Shown one piece after another: positions 34,775 to 43,146 of a DNA stretch of 64,000 bases. Origin of the DNA: an uncultured Gammaproteobacteria bacterium (GTDB taxonomy: Bacteria > Pseudomonadota > Gammaproteobacteria > GCA-001735895); the NCBI GenBank assembly GCA_947259485.1, contig CAMYLU010000011.1:27883-91882 (forward strand), in the 5' to 3' direction. The translations under genes and the position numbers were made by a program. How positions within the stretch are numbered: position 1 is the first letter of the stretch; each line of letters starts with the position of its first letter. The notes under the pieces were generated by a model that saw only the letters and a program-made list of their open reading frames with translations, ran no database searches and had not been told where the DNA came from.

Positions 34775-36055
34775 TTAGCGATAAAAATACTCGACCAGCG
34801 CCATCGGGATGGCCGGTATATAGGTGACCATGATCAGCATCGTGAACAAGACGCCGACGAAATAAATATTGATCTTGCTGACCTCCCAGATATCCGCCCT
34901 GGCGACCGAACAGGCGGTCACCAGTACGCTCGCCACCGGCGGTGTCTGCTGGCCGATACCGAGGTTCAGGGTCACGATGATACCGAAATGCACCGGATCG
35001 ATACCGACCTGGTGCACCAGCGGCATGACGATCGGCACTACCAGGATAATCGCGGCCGCGGAGTGCAGAAACAATCCCACGACCAGGAAAAACAAATTGA
35101 GCAGGGCGAGCACGATGTACTTGTTCTGGGTGAATTCACCGATACCACGCGACAGCGTTTGCGGCACCTGGGCCTCGGTGAGGTACTCGCCGATTAGCAC
35201 CGACGACGCCACCAACAGCATCACCACCGCGGTCTGCACGCTACCGTCGATCATGGCCTGTTTCAAATGCGGCCAGTCCAGTTCGCGGTAGATCAGGCCG
35301 ATGATCATCGAGGCCACGACCGCGAGTCCGGCGCCCTCGGTGGCGGTGACGAAACCGCCGAAAATACCCCCCAGAATGATCAACGGCAGGGTAAAGGCGA
35401 GAGCCGCGTCCTTGAACGTCGCCACTACGTGGCTGATGTTAAACACTTCCTCGACTGGGTAGTTGTAACGCACCGCGAACCGGTGGGCGACAACCATCAT
35501 CAGGAAACCGCCGAGCACACCCGGAACGATGCCGGCAACAAATAGCTGTACCACCGAACTCTGCGCCATCACCGCGTAAAGGATCATCGGAATCGACGGC
35601 GGGATGATGACCGCCAGGGTCGCCGACGAGGAAGTGACCGCGGCCGCAAACGCACCCGGGTAACCTTTTTTCTTCATCGCTGGTATCAGAATCGAGCCAA
35701 GTGCGGCGACATCCGCAACCGCCGAGCCGGAAATCTCGGCGAAAAACAGCGAGGTGCCGATATTGACCATCGCCAGTCCGCCTTTGACGAATCCGAAAAT
35801 CGCCGACGCGAACGCGATTAGGCGTCTCGAAATGCCGGTCGAATTCATGATCGCACCGGCCAGGATGAATAGCGGGATGGCGATCAGCGGGAAGTTGGTC
35901 GCACCATCCATCATCACCAGGGCCACGTTCGGCAGGACGTCAAATCCATGCGCGTACACCATCGCGGCACTGGCGACAACGGCGAGCGCCACCGCGATCG
36001 GCACATTGATCAGCACCAGCACCAGCAGGCCGATGAACATCCACAATATGATCAT
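34775..36055 (-). CDS. dctM: TRAP transporter large permease (DctM)
   Basis: The 426-residue main channel subunit of a sodium-driven TRAP carrier, with about twelve helices. MIILWMFIGLLVLVLINVPIA at the N-terminus and GSAVADVAALGSILIPAMKKKGYP are DctM hallmarks. It uses the binding protein DctP and the small subunit DctQ encoded upstream with an 18-base gap. Substrates of this group are mostly C4-dicarboxylates, keto or hydroxy acids, and some sulfonates. The aminotransferase and CoA-transferase in the operon hint at an amino or hydroxy acid. Confidence 0.94.
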   Translation of the reverse strand: MIILWMFIGLLVLVLINVPIAVALAVVASAAMVYAHGFDVLPNVALVMMDGATNFPLIAIPLFILAGAIMNSTGISRRLIAFASAIFGFVKGGLAMVNIGTSLFFAEISGSAVADVAALGSILIPAMKKKGYPGAFAAAVTSSSATLAVIIPPSIPMILYAVMAQSSVVQLFVAGIVPGVLGGFLMMVVAHRFAVRYNYPVEEVFNISHVVATFKDAALAFTLPLIILGGIFGGFVTATEGAGLAVVASMIIGLIYRELDWPHLKQAMIDGSVQTAVVMLLVASSVLIGEYLTEAQVPQTLSRGIGEFTQNKYIVLALLNLFFLVVGLFLHSAAAIILVVPIVMPLVHQVGIDPVHFGIIVTLNLGIGQQTPPVASVLVTACSVARADIWEVSKINIYFVGVLFTMLIMVTYIPAIPMALVEYFYR

Positions 36056-36073
36056 CCTGCCCGCGCCCCGTAT

Positions 36074-36577
36074 CTACTCATGGCGAACATGCCCACCCCG
36101 CCCGGTCGCTTCTCGCCAGATCTGCGGCAGGTTCAGGATTTCTGCGATCACGAACAGGATGGCGCCGATGGGTATCACCGACTGCGTGAACTGGGTACCG
36201 ACCCAGGGCAGGCTGATCAGAGTATCGCCTTCCAGGATTACCAGCACCACGTAACCGTACCAGGCCAGCATCAGGAAAAATCCGATGATGACGATCTCTG
36301 CACAGATCACCATCAGCACGCGCAACGGTGGCCGCACCGCGGCGATCAATCCTGGCACCCCGATGTGGGCGCGCTTGAGGGCGGCGAGCGAGGCGCCGAA
36401 ATAGGTCAACCAGGCGAGCTGCACCGATGCGACCTCGTCATACCAGGAAAGCGCTTCCCCGGCCCAGCGGAAGATAACACCGAGCACGACGACCACGGCC
36501 AGGCTGATAATGAGCAGCACCGTGATCGCCTCTAACAGGCGTTCGAAGATAGAACGCGCCGCGTCTAATCTATTCAC
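36074..36577 (-). CDS. dctQ: TRAP transporter small permease (DctQ)
   Basis: A 167-residue subunit with four membrane helices. WYDEVASVQLAWLTYFGASLAALKRAHIGVPG, spread over about 43-75, is the DctQ core. It pairs with DctM (18 bases downstream). It is separated from the upstream dctP gene by a perfect intrinsic terminator shape at 36611-36648, so its expression depends on read-through. Confidence 0.92.
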   Translation of the reverse strand: MNRLDAARSIFERLLEAITVLLIISLAVVVVLGVIFRWAGEALSWYDEVASVQLAWLTYFGASLAALKRAHIGVPGLIAAVRPPLRVLMVICAEIVIIGFFLMLAWYGYVVLVILEGDTLISLPWVGTQFTQSVIPIGAILFVIAEILNLPQIWREATGRGGHVRHE

Positions 36578-36610
36578 CGGGGCGCCTTTTGAATCAGGAT
36601 TCTTTATAGC

Positions 36611-36648
36611 AATAAAAAATAACCTGCCCCGCGAGCGCGGGGCAGGTT
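36611..36648 (-). terminator. Intrinsic terminator/attenuator between dctP and dctQ
   Basis: AACCTGCCCCGC (36621-36632) and GCGGGGCAGGTT (36637-36648) form a perfect 12-base-pair GC-rich stem with a GAGC loop. On the transcribed minus strand it is followed by ATTTTTTATT. It starts 10 bases after the dctP stop. Downstream TRAP genes would be reached only by partial read-through, which would favour binding-protein excess. Confidence 0.88.
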
Positions 36649-36657
36649 CCGGGGATC

Positions 36658-37638
36658 CTAGTTCGCAAGACCCAGGGCCTTGTCGATCAGCGCCTTGCCG
36701 TTAGGTACGCTGCTACCGAATTCCTCGTAGATTGGCGCGCTGGCCTTGATAAACGCGGGTTTATCCGCGTCGTTGACCTTGATTCCGCCCTGCTTGAGCT
36801 GCTCCAGCAAATCAATTTCCATTTTGGCCGCAGTTTGATAGACGTACTCCTGGGTTTCCTTCGCCGTGGTCTCCAGAATCTCGCGCACGTCCGCTGGCAG
36901 CTTGCTCCAGTGCTGGGTGCTGACCGTCACGTAGGCTGGCGTGTAGACGTGACCGGTCATCGAGAGATACTTTTGCACCTCCTGAAACTTACCGCTGGCA
37001 ATCTGCGCCAGGGGATTCTCCTGGCCATCAAAGGTACCGGTCTGCAGCGCGACGAATACCTCGGAAAATGACAGCGGTGTCGGGTTGGCGCCGTAGGCCT
37101 TGAACATCTTCACCCGCCATACCGACTTCGGGGTTCTCAGCTTCAGGTCCTGCAGGTCTTCGGGCTTGTTGATGGGGCGCTTGTTATTGGTGATATTACG
37201 AAAGCCGTTCTCCCATACCGCCAGGACTTTGTAGCCTTTCTGTTCCAGAATCGGCTCCAGCGTTGGCCATACGATCTCCTTCTCGATACGCGCCATATGC
37301 TCCCGGTCCTTGACCAGGTAGGGCATGTCGAAAAGCCCGAATTCATCCGCCACTGAAGCCATCACCGAAGACGGCAGCGCGAAATTTATGGTGCCGAGCT
37401 TGAGCTTTTTCAATAACTCCTTGTCCTTGCCCAGTTGACTCGAGCCGAAAACGACGACTTTCGCCTTGTCGCCCAGTTTGGCATTGGCACGCATCGCGAA
37501 TTCATTGGCGGACGCCTCGAACAGCGATCCGGGTTTGCCGACGTGACCGAATTTGAGTTCGAGCGGGGCGGCGAATACCGGTGATGCAGTGGTCAGACTC
37601 AGTATCACTGCCGGAATGATAACTCTTAACATTTTCAT
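36658..37638 (-). CDS. dctP: TRAP transporter substrate-binding protein (DctP)
   Basis: A 326-residue periplasmic binding protein with signal peptide MKMLRVIIPAVILSLTTA...FAAP. LRTPKSVWRVKMFKAYGANPTPLSFSEVFVALQTGTFDGQENP, across about 168-210, contains the conserved Arg that salt-bridges the ligand carboxylate and the usual NPL/QE loop. The ligand is therefore an organic acid. The gene is followed by an intrinsic terminator and preceded 118 bases upstream by the aminotransferase gene of the same operon. Confidence 0.93.
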   Translation of the reverse strand: MKMLRVIIPAVILSLTTASPVFAAPLELKFGHVGKPGSLFEASANEFAMRANAKLGDKAKVVVFGSSQLGKDKELLKKLKLGTINFALPSSVMASVADEFGLFDMPYLVKDREHMARIEKEIVWPTLEPILEQKGYKVLAVWENGFRNITNNKRPINKPEDLQDLKLRTPKSVWRVKMFKAYGANPTPLSFSEVFVALQTGTFDGQENPLAQIASGKFQEVQKYLSMTGHVYTPAYVTVSTQHWSKLPADVREILETTAKETQEYVYQTAAKMEIDLLEQLKQGGIKVNDADKPAFIKASAPIYEEFGSSVPNGKALIDKALGLAN

Positions 37639-37710
37639 AATTGTGTCTCTCTATTGGTGTCTTTATCGAGTTTGTTTTAATGATTATTAACTTGTAACTC
37701 TAGGGATTCT

Positions 37711-37730
37711 TGGCCGGAAACAACCGGCCA
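37711..37730 (-). other. Hairpin between aminotransferase and dctP genes
   Basis: TGGCCGG (37711-37717) and CCGGCCA (37724-37730) form a perfect seven-base-pair stem with a six-base loop, 26 bases past the aminotransferase stop on the minus strand. No T-run follows. It may be a 3' stabiliser, or part of the dctP leader. Confidence 0.4.
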
Positions 37731-37756
37731 CATGGAGTGCTTGGAACAAATTCAAG

Positions 37757-38929
37757 TTAGAGACTATCCGCCAAATAGTCAAGCGCGGCATTGATGCCAC
37801 CCCTTTTAAACGGGATTCCCGCGGCAATGAGGCCCATTTCAACGCCGCTCAGGGTGCCGGCCAGCATCAGGTCATTGAAGTCGCCGAGATGGCCAATGCG
37901 AAACACACGGCCCTGAACCTTGCCGAGGCCGGTACCGAGTGACATGTCGTAGCGTTCCAGGATAATCTGCCGCAATTGGTCGGCATCCTGGCCTTCGGGC
38001 AACAGGATCGCGGTCAGCGAGCCGCTGTATTCCTCGGGATTAAGGCACAGGATTTCGAGCCCCCAGGCGCGTACCGCGCGACGCGTTGCCTCGGCATGAC
38101 GCTGGTGGCGCGCGAACACGTTATCGAGGCCCTGTTCGTCAAGCAGCATTTTGAGCGATTCGCGCAAGGCGTAAAGCAGATTGGTGGCCGGGGTATAAGG
38201 AAAATAACCGGTTGCGTTCGACTTGATCATCGCCTGCCAGTTCCAGTAGGCAGCTGGCAGTGTCGATGTGTTACTGGCTTCCAGGGCCTTCGCGCTGATC
38301 GCGTTGAAGCTGAGGCCGGGCGGCAGCATCAGTCCTTTCTGCGAGCCGCCGACGGTAACATCGACAGCCCATTCGTCGTGGCGATAGTCGATCGAGGCCA
38401 GCGATGAGATAGTGTCGACCATGAACAGGGCTGGATGCCTGCATGCGTCTATGGCTTTTCTGATTTCAGGTATACGACTGGTGACGCCGGTGGAAGTCTC
38501 GTTATGAACGACCATGACGGCCTTGATTTCGTGTGCCTTGTCGGCGCTCAACCGGGCTTCAACCTCGGCCGGGTCGACCCCGTGGCGCCAGTCACCGTCG
38601 ACGAAATCGACCTGCAGACCGAGATCCAGCGCGATGCCCCGCCACAGCGTGGCGAATTGACCGGTTTCGAACATCAATACCCGGTCCCCCGGGGACAGGG
38701 TATTGACCAGGGCCGACTCCCAGGCACCGGTTCCGGAGGCGGGGAATACGACCACATCAGCCTCGGTCTTGAAAACCCGCTTCATGCCGTTTAATACGTC
38801 CCTGGTGAGATCGGCAAAATCGGGACCGCGATGATCCATGGTCGGCATATCCATTGCACGCAATACTCGATCGGGAACATTGCTCGGTCCTGGAATCTGC
38901 AGGAAGTGACGTCCAGCGGGATTGGCCAT
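37757..38929 (-). CDS. Serine/alanine-glyoxylate aminotransferase family protein
   Basis: A 390-residue class V PLP enzyme. It opens FLQIPGPSNVPDRVLRAM and MDHRGPDF, the AGT/SGAT N-terminus. The PLP lysine is K198 in VGGSQKGLMLPPG; the cofactor-binding Asp lies in FMVDTISSLASID. Relatives move amino groups from serine, alanine or aspartate to glyoxylate; SgaA of the serine cycle is the nearest named member. It is the first gene of the operon with DctPQM, crotonase and CoA-transferase. A clear AGGAG site lies eight bases before the ATG. Confidence 0.9.
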   Translation of the reverse strand: MANPAGRHFLQIPGPSNVPDRVLRAMDMPTMDHRGPDFADLTRDVLNGMKRVFKTEADVVVFPASGTGAWESALVNTLSPGDRVLMFETGQFATLWRGIALDLGLQVDFVDGDWRHGVDPAEVEARLSADKAHEIKAVMVVHNETSTGVTSRIPEIRKAIDACRHPALFMVDTISSLASIDYRHDEWAVDVTVGGSQKGLMLPPGLSFNAISAKALEASNTSTLPAAYWNWQAMIKSNATGYFPYTPATNLLYALRESLKMLLDEQGLDNVFARHQRHAEATRRAVRAWGLEILCLNPEEYSGSLTAILLPEGQDADQLRQIILERYDMSLGTGLGKVQGRVFRIGHLGDFNDLMLAGTLSGVEMGLIAAGIPFKRGGINAALDYLADSL

Positions 38930-39069
38930 ATTGATCTCCTGGGATGAAATATTTTTCTCTGGCCCGGAATCGTGCCTGACCCGGGTGCCTAGTGCAAGCG
39001 CGGCCTTGGCGTCCTCGAGTCCAGGTCGACCGTTTTGACAACCATGTTGTTAGCCGATTAATTTAATCG

Positions 39070-39097
39070 TTACTGGCGGGCATTTTTCTCTTATAGT
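39070..39097 (+). promoter_or_regulatory. Candidate promoter of the FAD/Fe-S dehydrogenase gene
   Basis: TATAGT (39092-39097) matches five of six -10 positions; TTACTG (39070-39075) lies 16 bases upstream as a weak -35. The leader to the TTG start would be about 25 bases. A consensus TTGACA at 39035-39040 has a poorer -10 partner. Confidence 0.38.
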
Positions 39098-39128
39098 CTG
39101 CCTTTTACAGCAGCGGCAGAGTAAAGCC

Positions 39129-42065
39129 TTGGCTACAAATACCAGCCCAAGATCCAGCTCCAGCGCGGCCGGCGCGCGTATCGGCGACAGCACCCTGGCA
39201 CGCAGGTTACGCGGCGAGCTCGAAGGGGAGGTCCTGTTCGACGCATTCAGTCGTGGTCGTTACAGCACCGATGCCTCGATTTACCAGATCGAACCGATTG
39301 GGGTGGTAGTGCCGCGCCATCGGCAGGATATCCAGCGCACGATTCAGATTGCCGCGGACGAGGGTATACCGGTGCTGCCACGCGGTGGCGGCACCTCGCA
39401 GATCGGACAGACGGTGGGAACCGCGCTGGTCATAGATAACAGCAAGTATTTTAACCAGGTCGGTGAGTTCGATCCCGAGTCGCGTTCTATCTGGGTTGAA
39501 CCCGGGCTGGTGCTCGATCAGCTCAATCGCTGGTTGAAATCCCACGGGCTGTTCTACCCGGTCGATGTGTCGACGGGTAACCGCGCCACTCTTGGCGGAA
39601 TGGCCGGCAATAACAGTTGCGGTGCGCGCTCGATTCGTTACGGCAACATGGTGCATAACGTGCGCGCCATCGATGCGCTGCTGGCTGATGGCAGCAGCGT
39701 ACAATTCGGCGCTCTGTCGAACGCCAGCCAGAACGGTTCCCATGCCGAGCTGTTGCGTAAATTGACGGAACTGGGTCAGCGTGAGGCAGAGGAAATTGCG
39801 CGCCGGTTTCCGCAGCTGTTACGGCGTGTTGGTGGTTACAACATCGATGAACTCGTCAGTGCCGAATCAGGAAGCCTCGCAAGATTGCTGGTTGGCTCTG
39901 AGGGGACACTGGCTTTTTTCACCCGTCTTCAGCTACAACTTCAGCCGATCCCGCCGCACAAGGTTCTGGGGGTATGTCACTTCCCGACTTTTCACCAGGC
40001 GATGGATTCGGCCCAGCATATTGTCAAGCTCGATCCGAGCGCAGTGGAACTGGTTGACCGCACCATGATCGATTTATCACGCGAGATTCCGATGTTTCGC
40101 GCGACCGTGGATGGATTTGTGCGCGGAGAACCGGATGCACTGCTGCTGGTCGAGTTTGCCGGCGAAGATCGTGAACAACAGGTCAGCCAGCTTGCCCGGT
40201 TGGTCGAGTTGATGGCAGACCTTGGTTTTCCGGATGCGGTGGTCGAAGTGCTCGACCCTGAATTCCAGGCAGCAGTCTGGGAGGTGCGCAAGGCTGGGCT
40301 GAACATCATGATGTCGATGAAAGGCGATGGTAAGCCGGTGTCCTTTGTCGAAGACTGTGCGGTGCAGCTGGAAGACCTGGCGGAATATACCGATCGGCTG
40401 ACGCGGGTATTCGAGAAACACGGAACCACGGGGACCTGGTACGCCCATGCCTCGGTTGGCTGTCTGCACGTCCGACCGATACTCAATATGAAGGACCCCG
40501 GCGGAGCGCAAAAGATGCGCGCGATCATGGAGGAGACGCTCGAAATTGTGCAGGAATACAAGGGCTCGCATTCAGGCGAGCACGGTGACGGCCTGGCGCG
40601 CTCCGAGTTTCATGAACGCATGTTTGGCAGCCGCATGCTGGGGGCATTCGAGGCGGTCAAAGATGCTTTCGATCCGGCTGGCCTGTTTAATCCGGGCAAG
40701 ATCGTGCGCGCACCGCGCATGGATGATCGCTCACTGTTTCGCTTTAAGCCGGATTACCAGGTCCAGTCGTTGAAAACCGAGCTGGACTGGTCCGAATGGG
40801 GTGGGTTTGGCGCAGCGGTCGAGATGTGCAATAACAACGGCGCCTGCCGCAAGGCGAACGTCGGCGTCATGTGCCCCTCCTACCGGGTCACCGGGGACGA
40901 GCAACATTTGACGCGCGGCCGTGCCAACACACTGCGACTCGCGATCAGCGGTCAACTCGGCGCCGACGCGTTTGTCTCCGATGCGATGTACGACACCATG
41001 GATTTATGCGTCGGCTGCAAGGGATGTAAACGCGAATGTCCCACCGGCGTCGATATGGCGAAGATGAAAGTGGAGTTTCTGCATCATTATCACCAGCATC
41101 ATCGACGCTCGCTTAAGGACCGAATGATCGCCTATTTGCCGCGCTATGCGCCACTCGCGGCGCGCTTCAGCTTTTTCCTGAATCTGCGCGATCGAGTTAC
41201 GCTACTGGCAGGTTTGAGCGATAAACTCCTCGGGCTAAGTGCCCGGCGCAGCCTGCCACAATGGCGCACGGACCGATTTGACGAGCGCGTGGAAGTGGCG
41301 GCTGGCACTGCCGGTGCCAAGGGCGAAGTCGTGTTGCTGGTCGATACCTTCAATCGCTACTTTGAACCCGACAATGCGCGTGCCGCGCAAGCAGTGCTGG
41401 TCGCCGCCGGTTACCGGGTACAGCTGGTGCAAGCACTTGATGGCGATCGTCCGCTGTGTTGCGGACGTACTTTCCTGGCGACGGGCATGGTGGAGCAGGC
41501 ACGCACCGAAGCGCTGCGCATGCTGGACGCGCTCAAACCTTTTGTCGAACGCGGTGTTCCGATAATCGGCCTGGAACCTTCCTGCCTGCTGACGCTGCGC
41601 GACGAATTCCAGAGCCTGTTACCCGTTGAGGACAGGAACCTGCTGGCGGGGCAGGCGCTGCTGCTAGAAGAATTTCTCGCCCAACAGCAGCGGGCAGGTC
41701 AGTTGCAGCTCAAACTAAAGCCTTTAAAAGCCCAACGGGCACTGGTGCACGGCCATTGCCATCAGAAGGCGTTTGCCACAATGGCCGCGATGCAACAGGC
41801 CTTAAGTCTGATCCCGGAGCTCGAAGTTGAAGTGATTGATTCCGGCTGTTGCGGCATGGCCGGCGCCTTTGGTTACGAGGCCGGTCATTATGACCTGTCG
41901 ATGAAAATGGCAGAGCTCAGTTTGCTACCGGCTGTGCGTGGCGCCGAAAGTGATACCCTGATCATCGCCAATGGTACCAGCTGTCGGCACCAGATCCAGG
42001 ATGGTGCACACCGCGCATCCCGGCACATTGCGCGTGTGCTGCAAGACGCCTTACTCGAAAGCTGA
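39129..42065 (+). CDS. FAD-linked D-2-hydroxyacid dehydrogenase fused to Fe-S/CCG domain (YdiJ/GlcD-GlcF type)
   Basis: A 978-residue flavo-iron-sulfur oxidoreductase. Residues 30-250 form the FAD-binding domain (LPRGGGTSQIGQTVG, GMAGNNSCGARSIRYGNM); 260-540 the C-terminal FAD oxidase part with SGEHGDGLARSEF (usual active-site His). Iron-sulfur cysteines follow: CNNNGACRK...CPSYR and LCVGCKGCKRECPTG. Two CCG-type segments complete it (CCGRTF, GHCHQKA, CCGMAG). This matches E. coli YdiJ (D-2-hydroxyglutarate dehydrogenase) in size and order. The start is TTG, as no ATG precedes the FAD domain. It is divergent from the aminotransferase/TRAP operon, so the imported acid may be its substrate. Confidence 0.88.
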   Translation: MATNTSPRSSSSAAGARIGDSTLARRLRGELEGEVLFDAFSRGRYSTDASIYQIEPIGVVVPRHRQDIQRTIQIAADEGIPVLPRGGGTSQIGQTVGTALVIDNSKYFNQVGEFDPESRSIWVEPGLVLDQLNRWLKSHGLFYPVDVSTGNRATLGGMAGNNSCGARSIRYGNMVHNVRAIDALLADGSSVQFGALSNASQNGSHAELLRKLTELGQREAEEIARRFPQLLRRVGGYNIDELVSAESGSLARLLVGSEGTLAFFTRLQLQLQPIPPHKVLGVCHFPTFHQAMDSAQHIVKLDPSAVELVDRTMIDLSREIPMFRATVDGFVRGEPDALLLVEFAGEDREQQVSQLARLVELMADLGFPDAVVEVLDPEFQAAVWEVRKAGLNIMMSMKGDGKPVSFVEDCAVQLEDLAEYTDRLTRVFEKHGTTGTWYAHASVGCLHVRPILNMKDPGGAQKMRAIMEETLEIVQEYKGSHSGEHGDGLARSEFHERMFGSRMLGAFEAVKDAFDPAGLFNPGKIVRAPRMDDRSLFRFKPDYQVQSLKTELDWSEWGGFGAAVEMCNNNGACRKANVGVMCPSYRVTGDEQHLTRGRANTLRLAISGQLGADAFVSDAMYDTMDLCVGCKGCKRECPTGVDMAKMKVEFLHHYHQHHRRSLKDRMIAYLPRYAPLAARFSFFLNLRDRVTLLAGLSDKLLGLSARRSLPQWRTDRFDERVEVAAGTAGAKGEVVLLVDTFNRYFEPDNARAAQAVLVAAGYRVQLVQALDGDRPLCCGRTFLATGMVEQARTEALRMLDALKPFVERGVPIIGLEPSCLLTLRDEFQSLLPVEDRNLLAGQALLLEEFLAQQQRAGQLQLKLKPLKAQRALVHGHCHQKAFATMAAMQQALSLIPELEVEVIDSGCCGMAGAFGYEAGHYDLSMKMAELSLLPAVRGAESDTLIIANGTSCRHQIQDGAHRASRHIARVLQDALLES

Positions 42066-42070
42066 CGACA

Positions 42071-42784
42071 ATGATTAGCGGAAACAGCGCGGTAATGCGC
42101 AAGGCTCTACTGGATGCGCTGTCGCTGCCGGCCTTTATCCTGTTATTTACGATGATGGGGTTCGGCTCGCTCGCGCGCGGTGCCGGTTTCGGTGCCGAGA
42201 TGGCGGCCGTGGCTTCGCTGTTGATCTGGGGATTGCCGGGGCAGCTCGCGATGGTCGAATTGACCGCTACCGGGCAGGGTTTTATCGCGATCGTGTTCGC
42301 CTGTTCGCTCGCCAATGCGCGCTTTTTACCGATGGTGGTGTCGTTCGTGCCGGCCATGTCGCGAGGCCGATCGACGAGAGCGGGTATGCTGCTCGATGCG
42401 CAGTTACTGTCGATCAATTCCTGGGCGGTCTGCCTGCGCGAGTTTCCGCACATCGAGCCAGAATTCAGGCATCGCTACTATGTCACCTTTGCCGGTTCAA
42501 TTCTGGCGGCGGCGGTAGCGGGAACCCTGCTGGGTTATCACGGTGCAGTGTTGCTGCCGGCGGCGCTGGTACTTGGCCTGATTTTCGTCAGTCCATTGTT
42601 CTTCGCGCTGCTGCTGTCCGCGGTGCCGGGACGGGCGGAGCGATTTTCGATGCTGCTGGGATGCGTGACGATTCCGGTTGCACACTATCTTTTCCCGTCG
42701 GTCGATTTACTGATTACCGGCATGGTCGGCGGTAGCCTGGGTTTCGCGCTCGGTAAATTCTGGAAGGCCGGTGATGCCGACTGA
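42071..42784 (+). CDS. azlC: AzlC-family branched-chain amino acid exporter large subunit
   Basis: A 237-residue inner-membrane protein with about seven helices. FGSLARGAGFGAEMAAVASLLIWGLPGQLAMVEL across 32-66 is the AzlC core. With AzlD it exports branched-chain amino acids or analogues. It starts five bases after the dehydrogenase stop, so it is co-transcribed, and its end overlaps azlD. The link to a hydroxyacid dehydrogenase suggests export of an amino or organic acid product, which is unproven. Confidence 0.88.
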   Translation: MISGNSAVMRKALLDALSLPAFILLFTMMGFGSLARGAGFGAEMAAVASLLIWGLPGQLAMVELTATGQGFIAIVFACSLANARFLPMVVSFVPAMSRGRSTRAGMLLDAQLLSINSWAVCLREFPHIEPEFRHRYYVTFAGSILAAAVAGTLLGYHGAVLLPAALVLGLIFVSPLFFALLLSAVPGRAERFSMLLGCVTIPVAHYLFPSVDLLITGMVGGSLGFALGKFWKAGDAD

Positions 42785-43103
42785 ATCACTGTGGCTGATC
42801 GTGCTGGGCTGTGCCGCGGCGACCTTTATCTGGCGGGCACTTGGCGTAGTTGTGGTTAAACGTATCGACGCCCACGGTGCGTTTTTCCAGTTGATAACCT
42901 GCGTTTCCTACGCCATGGTGGCGGGCTTGGTATTCCGCATGATTATCATGCCGGAGAGTGAACTCGCCGCGGTATCGTTAACGACGCGCATAATCGCCGT
43001 CGCGATTGCATTTGCGGCTTACTACCTGTTTAGGCGCCGACTCGTCGCAGGTGTACTTGCCGGGGGTTTGAGTTTGTCCGTGATGGTGGCCTGGACGGGT
43101 TGA
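42774..43103 (+). CDS. azlD: AzlD-family small subunit
   Basis: A 109-residue partner of AzlC with about four helices (LIVLGCAAATFIWRALGVVVV, AVSLTTRIIAVAIAFAAYYLF). The ATG at 42774 overlaps the last 11 bases of azlC; a GTG one codon before is possible. The pair is the normal AzlCD layout. Confidence 0.86.
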   Translation: MPTESLWLIVLGCAAATFIWRALGVVVVKRIDAHGAFFQLITCVSYAMVAGLVFRMIIMPESELAAVSLTTRIIAVAIAFAAYYLFRRRLVAGVLAGGLSLSVMVAWTG

Positions 43104-43146
43104 GGCGGGCCAGGCGCGATAAGTCCGGGTCGCTGTAAGTCGTTGG

